A DNA stretch of 64,000 nucleotides, taken from positions 1-64,000 of the forward strand of contig NZ_FUZZ01000002.1 in NCBI RefSeq assembly GCF_900168065.1. Reading direction: 5' to 3'. A program made the translations under genes and the position numbers. The notes below the pieces were generated by a model. The model was not told the origin of the DNA and did no database searches. It saw only the letters and a program-made list of their open reading frames with translations. Position 1 is the stretch's first letter. Each line of letters begins with the position of its first letter. Positions 1 to 6,626 of the stretch are shown piece by piece. This DNA is from Chitinophaga ginsengisegetis. Its GTDB lineage: Bacteria; Bacteroidota; Bacteroidia; Chitinophagales; Chitinophagaceae.

Positions 1-1
1 T

Positions 2-499
2 AATGAATTTGGCTATTTAAGCCTGATTACCGATGCCTATTCCCGCAAGATAGTGGGCTTCGATTTCAGGCTGGATCTATCTGCCCAGGGATGTTTGAAT
101 GCATTAACGATGGCTTTATCACAGCGTAACACTCCCTGGCGGCAGCTGATGCATCATTCCGACAGAGGAAGTCAGTATTGCTGTAAAGAGTATGTGGATT
201 TATTAACTGATAACAAGATCACTATCAGTATGACTGAAAACGGAAGCCCATATGAAAATGCACTCGCTGAAAGAGTCAACGGTATCATAAAAGCGGAATT
301 TAACCTGTATTGCCGCATGAATGGTTTTGAGCAAATGAAGGAAATTATCAATAAGACCATTACAGCATATAATTCAGCCCGGCCGCATGGAAGTTGTGAT
401 TTTTTAACGCCATTGCAGGCACATGAGCAAACCGGAACGTTAAAAAAAAGATGGAAGAATTACAAGAAATTATCAAATACCAAGCTCCAGCATATATGA
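2..499 (+). CDS. IS3-family transposase (OrfB), 3' part only
   Basis: The reading frame is open from base 2 of the window, so the gene begins upstream. The visible part is the second half of an rve-type DDE integrase domain. It starts with NEFGYLSLITDAYSRKIVGF, continues with HHSDRGSQY (second catalytic Asp) and has the catalytic Glu in NALAERVNG. The tail YNSARPHGSCDFLTPLQAH is the usual IS3-family ending. The first catalytic Asp lies outside the window. A GTG at 53 is internal and not a real start. The product would cut and join IS ends. OrfA and the left end are not visible, so whether the element is intact cannot be judged. No frameshift or stop interrupts the visible part. Confidence 0.93.
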   Translation, partial: NEFGYLSLITDAYSRKIVGFDFRLDLSAQGCLNALTMALSQRNTPWRQLMHHSDRGSQYCCKEYVDLLTDNKITISMTENGSPYENALAERVNGIIKAEFNLYCRMNGFEQMKEIINKTITAYNSARPHGSCDFLTPLQAHEQTGTLKKRWKNYKKLSNTKLQHI

Positions 500-510
500 T
501 TGTAAAACAT

Positions 511-570
511 TATCAGGATTACCAGGACGGAATATCAGGACTATTTCTTCACCGTATATGTATATCAGGA
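511..570. repeat. Three ATCAGGA motifs, candidate IS right-end region
   Basis: The word ATCAGGA occurs at 512-518, 534-540 and 564-570, just downstream of the transposase stop. Clustered short repeats of this kind can be transposase-binding sites near an IS terminus. The left end is outside the window, so the true inverted repeat and target duplication cannot be defined. Confidence 0.3.
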
Positions 571-590
571 CGAGACATTTTACCGGGCAT

Positions 591-667
591 AGTGTATAGG
601 GAGTGTATGGGAAGTGTATCATGAGTGTATGGGGAGAGTATAGGGACTGTATAGGAACTGTATAGGG
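591..667. repeat. Seven tandem 11-bp units (AGTGTATAGGG-like)
   Basis: Units of exactly 11 bp start at 591, 602, 613, 624, 635, 646 and 657. Consensus is AGTGTATGGGG or ACTGTATAGGG; the third unit (AGTGTATCATG) is the most diverged. The period stays constant at 11 bp, close to one helical turn. The repeats lie between the IS-like end and the permease gene. Open minus-strand frames across this stretch follow from the repeat and are not genes. Confidence 0.9.
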
Positions 668-690
668 AATACGACACATATACGACTCCT

Positions 691-733
691 AAGTATCCAA
701 GAAGTAACCGAGAAGTATCCAAGAAGTAACCCA
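691..733. repeat. 22-bp direct duplication
   Basis: The 22-bp unit at 691-712 (AAGTATCCAAGAAGTAACC followed by GAG) is repeated at 713-733 with changes only at its end. Each unit also carries two related half-units, AAGTATCC and AAGTAACC, at 11- to 12-bp spacing. It lies 24 bp after the 11-bp array and about 100 bp before the permease start. Confidence 0.85.
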
Positions 734-835
734 CACATCCGCCTGCTCTTCCTTAACAAACCGGAAAATTTAATCCCGGTCTCCATTTCTGCCGAAATTA
801 CCCCAAATTGCAGCCTAATCCAGCAATCATAAACA

Positions 836-2281
836 TTGAACGCAACAAACGAAAAAACTGAAGAAAAAAGCCTTAAAAGAGGATTACAGAACAGGCATAT
901 CCAGCTGATTGCCCTGGGCGGCGCCATAGGCACCGGCTTATTCCTGGGCATAGGCCCGGCAGCCGTACTGGCAGGCCCGTCTGTTATTTTGGGCTATGCA
1001 CTGGCCGGTATTATTGCTTTCTTTATTATGCGCCAGTTGGGCGAAATGGTGGTGGAAGAACCGGTATCCGGCAGTTTTAGTCATTTTGCCTATAAATACT
1101 GGGGCTCGTTTGCAGGTTTTTCTTCGGGATGGAATTACTGGATTCTTTATATCCTGGTGAGCATGTCGGAACTGACTGCCATCGGCGTATATGTGCATTT
1201 CTGGTGGCCGGAGATCCCGCTATGGTCTTCCAGTCTTTTTTTCTTTATTGCTATTAATGCGTTAAACCTGAGTTCTGTTAAAGTATATGGAGAGGCAGAG
1301 TTTTGGTTTTCCATCATAAAGGTAGTGGCGATCATCGCCATGATCGTTTTTGGTATTTATTTACTGATAAGCGGAAGCGGCGGTGCGCAGGCCAGTATTC
1401 AGAATCTCTGGAACGATGGCGGATTTTTCCCGCGGGGACTATTGCATGCCGATGGTAAAGGCGGTTTCCAGGGATTGTTTGCAGCCATTGCCCTGATCAT
1501 GTTTTCATTTGGCGGGCTGGAACTGATTGGTATCACTGCCGCAGAAGCGGACCAGCCGGAAAAAACAATTCCAAAGGCCACCAACCAGGTGATTTACCGT
1601 ATCCTGATCTTTTACGTGGGTGCGCTTGTTATCCTGTTTTCTTTATCGCCGTGGAAAAGTATTACTACCGACAGTAGTCCCTTTGTAATGGTATTTGAGA
1701 GCCTGAAGGGATTCCAGTTTTCTCTTTTGGGCAAAACCATCTATTTCACCAGCCTGATTGCAAATGTGTTAAACCTCATCGTTTTAACCGCGGCCCTTTC
1801 CGTTTACAACAGCTGCGTATACAGTAACAGCAGGATGTTGTACGGTTTGTCGAAGCAAGGCAATGCACCCGCATTTCTATCTCAACTAAATAAAAATCAT
1901 GTTCCTGTAAAAGCGATTCTCGTATCGGGATTGTTTGCTGCTATCTGTATTGTGGTAAATAAAGTGATCCCTGAAAAAGCGTTGGAGGTGCTGATGTCGC
2001 TGGTGGTGTCTTCACTGATCATCAACTGGCTGATGATTACCGTGGTACACCTGAAATTCAAAAAGAGTAAACGGGACGCGCAGATCCAAACAAAATTCCC
2101 TTCCTTTATTTACCCGGTGTCCAATTACATTTGCCTGGTGTTCCTGGTGGGTATCCTGATCCTGATGTGGATAACGGGGATGAAGCTGCCGGTAGAACTG
2201 ATCCCGGCATGGGTGGTATTTTTGTATGTTTGTTTTTTGCTGGTGAAGAGGAATAAAGTCAGGAGGGTGATACCATCCTGA
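836..2281 (+). CDS. APC-family amino acid permease (AroP/GabP-like)
   Basis: This 481-residue protein matches the amino-acid transporter group of the APC superfamily, with about 12 hydrophobic segments. The signature RHIQLIALGGAIGTGLFLG spans residues 20-38, followed by the LGEM and GFSSGWNYW regions typical of AroP, PheP, ProY and GabP. It should import an amino acid by proton symport at the inner membrane; the substrate cannot be read from sequence. The start is a TTG at 836: an in-frame TAA at 830-832 excludes anything upstream, and no ATG precedes the first membrane segment. The gene ends 7 bp from the convergent barrel gene. The repeat-rich leader separates it from the IS3 fragment. Confidence 0.92.
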   Translation: MNATNEKTEEKSLKRGLQNRHIQLIALGGAIGTGLFLGIGPAAVLAGPSVILGYALAGIIAFFIMRQLGEMVVEEPVSGSFSHFAYKYWGSFAGFSSGWNYWILYILVSMSELTAIGVYVHFWWPEIPLWSSSLFFFIAINALNLSSVKVYGEAEFWFSIIKVVAIIAMIVFGIYLLISGSGGAQASIQNLWNDGGFFPRGLLHADGKGGFQGLFAAIALIMFSFGGLELIGITAAEADQPEKTIPKATNQVIYRILIFYVGALVILFSLSPWKSITTDSSPFVMVFESLKGFQFSLLGKTIYFTSLIANVLNLIVLTAALSVYNSCVYSNSRMLYGLSKQGNAPAFLSQLNKNHVPVKAILVSGLFAAICIVVNKVIPEKALEVLMSLVVSSLIINWLMITVVHLKFKKSKRDAQIQTKFPSFIYPVSNYICLVFLVGILILMWITGMKLPVELIPAWVVFLYVCFLLVKRNKVRRVIPS

Positions 2282-2288
2282 CCCATCA

Positions 2289-3473
2289 CTACTTCATCAC
2301 CTGGTTAAATCCGTACCGCAAATTGATACTCGCTATAAAAGCGCTGAAAGGGTCTTTCTCTTTCAGGTAATTATCAATGCCTGCTTCCGCCACAATCCAG
2401 ATGCTTTTCGCAACCCTGAATTCGGTACCGAAATTGAACAGCAGGGACTTTTCCAGGTTATCATAGTTTTGATACTTAAACTGCGTTTCCGCAAATCCCC
2501 TGAAGCCGGAGGTGCCCAGGTAGTAGCGTACATTCACCGTTGCATTGATGAAAGTACTGTCTTTAAATTCAGACCGGGGCAGGCTAAAACTACCACCCAG
2601 CAACAGCTGACTGTTTTTCCCGATGCCCAATGCCCAGGTGAGCCAGGTGTTGAAGGAGGCGAAGCCGGTGTTTTTAATCAATGAATCGCGGGATTGTCCT
2701 ACCCATGCAATGGCTCCATCCAGGCGGGTAGCGTTCCAATGTTCGCTTTTAAACTTTTCTATCAGGTCATCTACTGCTGCATAATATTTCTTTTTATCGG
2801 TGTCGTATCCTTTTTTAAAGGCATCGTAGCTGGCCTGTAAAGCGGTATCCGGATTTTCTTTGAGATATGCTTCTGCTTTATTTTCTGCGAAATCCCAGAA
2901 CTCTTTATCGTGCTCTACTCCATACTGCGCGCGCTCTGCGGGTGGCACTTCCTTATGTACAATAATGATCCAGTTATTTTTAAATTCCCGGAGCGCTAAC
3001 TGTGCCTGTTGTTGTGCAACAAAAACAGCTCTTCTTTTTGCAGCATTCAGTAACAGGTCGTCTTTCTTCCTGACAATAGAAAACCGGTAGCCTACGGCCA
3101 GTTTAGAGGATACATTCCCGGAGTCAACGATCGCACCGATACTAAAGGAAGAGTTGTACCAGAACTTCCTTTTGCCATAATCTTCCAGTGTCCAGTTTTT
3201 GCTGGCCAGTTTACCGGGAGAAAATTCCACCGCGAAATTTCGCGGGATCACGCCCGGGCTGTTTGAATAAAACGGGGATAAACTGAGCGCAAATTTTTGA
3301 ATATCCGAAGGGCGTAACAGATTGGAAGGATCCGCTCCCAATGCTTTAAATGCCGGCATGTCCGGCACGGAAAAGTTTAGCAGGTAATGCTCGGTGCTGT
3401 CTGTTTTAAATTGCGCAGATGCCTGAAAAGAAATCAGGGATAACAGCATACATATTTTTCTCAGTGCTGACAT
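2289..3473 (-). CDS. Predicted outer-membrane beta-barrel protein
   Basis: A 394-residue protein with a Sec signal peptide ending near FQASAQF, then alternating aromatic and polar strands (for example KLAVGYRFSIV and INATVNVRYYLG), and a C-terminal NLRYGFNQVMK strand. This fits an outer-membrane barrel. A charged, helix-rich central insertion (about residues 135-250, many Lys, Glu and Ala) is unusual for a simple barrel and may be an extracellular or periplasmic domain. I do not recognise a named family. It is 14 bp downstream of the 3488-3925 gene on the same strand, so the two are probably co-transcribed. Confidence 0.75.
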   Translation of the reverse strand: MSALRKICMLLSLISFQASAQFKTDSTEHYLLNFSVPDMPAFKALGADPSNLLRPSDIQKFALSLSPFYSNSPGVIPRNFAVEFSPGKLASKNWTLEDYGKRKFWYNSSFSIGAIVDSGNVSSKLAVGYRFSIVRKKDDLLLNAAKRRAVFVAQQQAQLALREFKNNWIIIVHKEVPPAERAQYGVEHDKEFWDFAENKAEAYLKENPDTALQASYDAFKKGYDTDKKKYYAAVDDLIEKFKSEHWNATRLDGAIAWVGQSRDSLIKNTGFASFNTWLTWALGIGKNSQLLLGGSFSLPRSEFKDSTFINATVNVRYYLGTSGFRGFAETQFKYQNYDNLEKSLLFNFGTEFRVAKSIWIVAEAGIDNYLKEKDPFSAFIASINLRYGFNQVMK

Positions 3474-3487
3474 ACATGTGTTTTAAA

Positions 3488-3925
3488 TCAATCCTGTTTA
3501 GCGATTAACTGCAGTAAAATATCTTCCTGTTTGCCGGTAACGTCTGCACCTAATGTAGCGGTGGCGCCATAGCCAACCTGATCGCTGCCTATTACTTTGG
3601 CGGTATTGAAATCGTCGCCCTGCAACACGCTTACCCTTAATTTATAACCGTTGTCGTCCTCATACTTCCTTACCCTGAAGGAAATATCCAGTACTCTTTT
3701 ATCAAAATTTATTAGTGGTTCACCGGGTTTGTAGTCGTTTTGAACGAGGTAATAATCCGGTTGCGGCAGTTCGTTGCTGTTTTGCCGGAGGGGCTTTGTT
3801 AATATGGGCAGTTCATCGGCGGTGGCCGCCCACATCTGGTAGATGTAAGTAATAAAGTAGATGCCGGTCATTTCTATCCTTATCCAGATTTTTCCGCCAT
3901 CAGGGTCATAGGCTACCTTTTTCAT
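3488..3925 (-). CDS. Hypothetical protein, 145 aa
   Basis: This short soluble-looking protein has no signal peptide or membrane segment. Its start, MKKVAYDPDGGKIWIRIEM, is followed by a segment rich in Tyr and Trp and a C-terminal half with beta-strand character (RVLDISFRVRKYEDDNGYKLRVSVL). I recognise no family. It is the first gene of an apparent two-gene unit with the barrel protein, which suggests a linked function, but nothing more can be said. Confidence 0.65.
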   Translation of the reverse strand: MKKVAYDPDGGKIWIRIEMTGIYFITYIYQMWAATADELPILTKPLRQNSNELPQPDYYLVQNDYKPGEPLINFDKRVLDISFRVRKYEDDNGYKLRVSVLQGDDFNTAKVIGSDQVGYGATATLGADVTGKQEDILLQLIAKQD

Positions 3926-4245
3926 GATATACAGATTAGGACCTAAAAATAGATATTCTGGCGAGACAATGGTATAAATCTTACTACTTCTTAAAAAAAA
4001 GTGCTTAACAAAGGATTAACCAATTACACTACTCACCCGGCTGTAACACCTTTAAACACAGGCATCTCAATAAAAAACGCTTACAAAAATCCCTGCCTGT
4101 AATCACAACACCGGCTACTTTTTTGCCAACAAAAAAAAATACTTCCAAAATATATTACCCAAAATGAGAATTGGCTTGTCTTAATTATAACGATTCACTT
4201 TTCCGGAAAAGAAGTTTCGAATCTAAAAACTTAAAACAACAAATA
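3926..4245. other. Intergenic region, AT-rich
   Basis: This 320-bp stretch separates two divergently transcribed groups and holds several A-tracts (around 3990, 4130 and 4150). It presumably carries promoters in both directions. I see no convincing paired -33/-7 elements, no hairpin and no small gene. Confidence 0.5.
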
Positions 4246-5010
4246 ATGGAAATCAGAGTGCGTCAGCAAGTTTCTTTTATTGAACAACATCTTAAAATTT
4301 ATCTTAAATCTAACAAAATGATTTTGAGAGTTCTGACTTTTCTATTTTATGTCTTTTTAGTCTCCAACCATGCATCGCATTTATCAGTTAAAAACCCATC
4401 TGATTTTACTATCGTTAATGATGATTATGAAGCAATTGCTTTTTATTTAAACAATGTGTCCGGTATAAATTCCACTATTACATTCAGTCCTGCAGCAGCA
4501 ACGGAATTTAGTACAACTACATCATTCAATATAAACAATGAAATAGAAATTGAGTGTATCAAGGGGAACAGTTGGAATTCAAAGCGGGTATACCTGATAA
4601 AGTTTAAGCGAGTCGTCAATAAACAGATGCGTTTACAGGTAATAAAAGATAATAGTGAGTTATATAGAGACAATAGTGGGCTATACAAAGATAATTGCGA
4701 GTTATGTAGGGATAATAGTGGGTTATGCAAAGATAATAGTGAGTTATTTAGAGATAATAGTGGGCTATGCAAAGATAATAGTGAGTTATGTAGAGATAAT
4801 AGTGGGCTATATAAATATAATAGTGAGCTATGGAAATACAATAGTGAGTTGTGCAAAAACAAAATCGGGTTATATAAGGCTAATATTGGATTATGTAAAA
4901 ATAATAGTTGGCTATATAAAGAATCATCTTGCAAAAAGATACTCAAACAATATAAAACAAGGGACAACAAATCATTCAATCTGATCACACATAGATTTCT
5001 CACCGTTTAG
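4246..5010 (+). CDS. Heptad-repeat protein with N-terminal hydrophobic segment
   Basis: The ATG at 4246 gives 254 residues; an ATG at 4318 gives 230. The second starts at MILRVLTFLFYVFLVSNHAS, which looks like a signal peptide or anchor, so 4318 may be the real start. An in-frame TTG at 4171 is less likely. A non-repetitive region follows, then thirteen seven-residue repeats alternating DNSELYR and DNSGLYK, and a basic tail. No family is recognised. Base composition is clearly more AT-rich than flanking genes. Because 21 is divisible by three, all frames across the repeat stay open, so coding status rests mainly on the open non-repetitive 5' part and on its position 64 bp before the sigma gene. 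Confidence 0.5.
   Translation: MEIRVRQQVSFIEQHLKIYLKSNKMILRVLTFLFYVFLVSNHASHLSVKNPSDFTIVNDDYEAIAFYLNNVSGINSTITFSPAAATEFSTTTSFNINNEIEIECIKGNSWNSKRVYLIKFKRVVNKQMRLQVIKDNSELYRDNSGLYKDNCELCRDNSGLCKDNSELFRDNSGLCKDNSELCRDNSGLYKYNSELWKYNSELCKNKIGLYKANIGLCKNNSWLYKESSCKKILKQYKTRDNKSFNLITHRFLTV
4648..4920. repeat. Thirteen tandem 21-bp units
   Basis: Units of exactly 21 bp run from 4648 to 4920. The core is GATAATAGTGAGTTATGTAGA, alternating with GATAATAGTGGGCTATGCAAA in the first eight units, so there is also a 42-bp higher-order period. The last four units are more diverged. There are no indels over 273 bp. The spacing is two helical turns at the DNA level and one heptad at the protein level. There are no unique spacers, so it is not CRISPR. 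Confidence 0.93.
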
Positions 5011-5074
5011 TCAGCATTAAATAATGCTAAAAAACAATTGATTAATTATTCACTTTAATTAAACAGGGAATCAT

Positions 5075-5593
5075 ATGTCTGACCACAACAACAACTTCAA
5101 CGAAAGTTATGGAGAAATAAAGCGGCGGATTGAAAAACGTTTTTCCACGTTCGACCGTGAAGATGTAAAAGATGCGATAGGAACCGCCATACTGGCTATT
5201 TTCCTGAGAAAAAATGATGAGGCTATTTACAATATAGAAAATTATCTTATGAATGCGACAAAATTCAGATTAATCAATGAAGTTAAACGTAAAAAAGGGA
5301 CTAAGGCAAAAGAGCGGTCAGTTACCCATGCTATGTATGATTCGGCAAACCCAAAAGTAGAAATAGATCCCTGGGACCGCGCATACTATACAGAATTCAT
5401 ACGGGAAAACATTCACAGGCTAACAAACCGGCAGCAGGAAGTGATCCTCCTTACGTTGGAAAATAAGACTATGAAAGAAATTTCCATAGAATTAAAGGTG
5501 AGCGAACACACTGTTAAAAAACATATGGACAATGCAAAGAAAATACTTTGCTCCGTTTTCAAATCGAAAGAAGCCGATTTCTTCACTCAATAA
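5075..5593 (+). CDS. Orphan ECF-like RNA polymerase sigma factor
   Basis: A 172-residue sigma-70-family protein. Region 2 covers about residues 22-75 (FDREDVKDAIGTAILAIFLR through NYLMNATKFRLINEVKRKKG). The C-terminal region 4 helix-turn-helix is LTNRQQEVILLTLENKTMKE followed by ISIELKVSEHTVKKHMDNAK. It would direct RNA polymerase to a specific promoter set. The ATG at 5075 has a weak AGGGA upstream. Unlike the two other sigma genes in the window it is not followed by a full FecR and TonB receptor but, 13 bp downstream, by an 89-residue FecR-N-like protein. A LuxR-type reading of the HTH is possible, but region 2 supports sigma. Confidence 0.82.
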   Translation: MSDHNNNFNESYGEIKRRIEKRFSTFDREDVKDAIGTAILAIFLRKNDEAIYNIENYLMNATKFRLINEVKRKKGTKAKERSVTHAMYDSANPKVEIDPWDRAYYTEFIRENIHRLTNRQQEVILLTLENKTMKEISIELKVSEHTVKKHMDNAKKILCSVFKSKEADFFTQ

Positions 5594-5606
5594 TATACCT
5601 CCATTT

Positions 5607-5876
5607 ATGCTGAAAATTTCAGATCTCGCAAGCTTGCTGTTAAAGTTTCACCAGAAAAAACTAACAGATTACGAAAGGCAACTCCTTGATAACTGGAAGA
5701 GCGAATCTGCTTTTAATCAACAGAAGTATAACGAAATCACTAATCCGGAACTAGCTGAAAAGAAAATGCAACTATTACTTGACACAATGGGAAACCCACG
5801 CCCTTACCCGCCCGGGAAAAGAAAACGCAGTTATAAAACAAAGAAGAGTAAAAAATGGGGCTTCCATATGTCCTGA
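5607..5876 (+). CDS. Mini anti-sigma-like protein (FecR N-terminal-like)
   Basis: This 89-residue protein resembles only the cytoplasmic N-terminal domain of Bacteroidota FecR anti-sigma factors: LASLLLKFHQKKLTDYERQL, then LLDNWKSESAFNQQKYNEIT and NPELAEK. Compare KYTDDTITPEEFRQW in the FecR at 23887-25047. It has no transmembrane helix and no periplasmic FecR or DUF4974 domain, and ends in a very basic tail (GKRKRSYKTKKSKKWGF). The ATG at 5607 is preferred because the upstream in-frame extension lies inside the sigma gene. Position directly after the sigma gene suggests it binds that sigma factor. This is inference. It could alternatively be a decayed FecR. Confidence 0.6.
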   Translation: MLKISDLASLLLKFHQKKLTDYERQLLDNWKSESAFNQQKYNEITNPELAEKKMQLLLDTMGNPRPYPPGKRKRSYKTKKSKKWGFHMS

Positions 5877-5927
5877 TCACTCAAAATCTTTGTGCGTTCT
5901 TTTTGTGGAACCAGCCCTGCTAAAAGT

Positions 5928-5979
5928 AAGAACTGTATTAAAGGCAACAGTACGCCTTTAATACAGTTCTTTTGTTTTA
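5928..5979 (+). terminator. Strong rho-independent terminator
   Basis: A perfect 18-bp stem, AAGAACTGTATTAAAGGC at 5928-5945 paired with 5954-5971, with an 8-nt loop and a T-rich tail. It closes the repeat-protein, sigma and mini-anti-sigma unit. Confidence 0.9.
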
Positions 5980-6133
5980 TGTTTAAAATGCCCTGTCCGC
6001 CCCGTTTCCCTCCAAAATGATTACCTTTTTATAAAAAAGTCCGGATTTCTTTTTCTGCTGCTGACATAAGGTTGTCATACCCGCCTGCTACTTTTACATC
6101 AGACAATAAAAATTTCATCCTAAAACAATCCAT

Positions 6134-6547
6134 ATGAGCAACACAAACATTTTAAGAGGATTTGCCACACTGACCTTTTACGCAGCAGACCACGAAGCCG
6201 CAAAAAAATGGTACACTGAGTTAACCGGTATTCCTCCTTACTTTGAAAAGCCCGGCTATGCAGAGTTTCGCCTGGGCGACTATCAGAACGAACTGGGTAT
6301 TATCGACAGCAAATATGCGCCAAAATCAGCCGGCAACGGACCCGGTGGGGCTGTTATTTACTGGCATGTAGATGATATCCAGGCGGGGTTGGAAAAATTA
6401 CTGCAACTGGGAGCTACCACCTTTGAACCTGTTACAGAGCGGGGACATGGATTTGTTACAGCCTCCGTGGTGGATCCTTTTGGCAATATACTGGGCATTA
6501 TGTACAATCCTCATTATGTGGAGGTATTGAAAGCCAACGAAAAATAA
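6134..6547 (+). CDS. VOC-superfamily (glyoxalase/bleomycin-resistance fold) protein
   Basis: This 137-residue protein shows a paired beta-alpha-beta-beta-beta layout: LTFYAADHEAAKKWYTELTG in the first half and GGAVIYWHVDDIQAGLEKLL with DPFGNILGIMYNP in the second. Members are small metal-dependent lyases, dioxygenases or binding proteins; the substrate cannot be assigned. The ATG at 6134 follows an A-rich leader. It stands alone, bounded by terminators at 5928-5979 and 6555-6589. Confidence 0.85.
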   Translation: MSNTNILRGFATLTFYAADHEAAKKWYTELTGIPPYFEKPGYAEFRLGDYQNELGIIDSKYAPKSAGNGPGGAVIYWHVDDIQAGLEKLLQLGATTFEPVTERGHGFVTASVVDPFGNILGIMYNPHYVEVLKANEK

Positions 6548-6554
6548 CACCACC

Positions 6555-6589
6555 GCCGGTCAGGGCTTCTTTCCCAACCGGCTTTTTTT
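6555..6589 (+). terminator. Rho-independent terminator after the VOC gene
   Basis: The stem GCCGGT (6555-6560) / ACCGGC (6577-6582), with an inner GGG/CCC pairing in the loop, is followed by seven T residues. Confidence 0.75.
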
Positions 6590-6626
6590 ATTTATAATTA
6601 TTTTCCGGGAGATAGACCGGCAGCAG

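Noticed and set aside
473..951. Three minus-strand frames over the 11-bp repeats and the permease start
   Set aside because: Their sequences are repeats of the tandem array or antisense of the permease, with no start signal or family resemblance.
4648..4920. CRISPR array
   Set aside because: Units are contiguous 21-bp repeats with no unique spacers and no cas genes nearby.
4443..5003. Minus-strand frame of 186 codons rich in Leu-Ser-Leu repeats, and plus-strand frame 4655-4984 rich in Ile-Val-Gly-Tyr
   Set aside because: Both are other frames of the 21-bp repeat. A unit divisible by three keeps all frames open, and only the 4246-5010 frame extends well into non-repetitive sequence with a plausible signal peptide.
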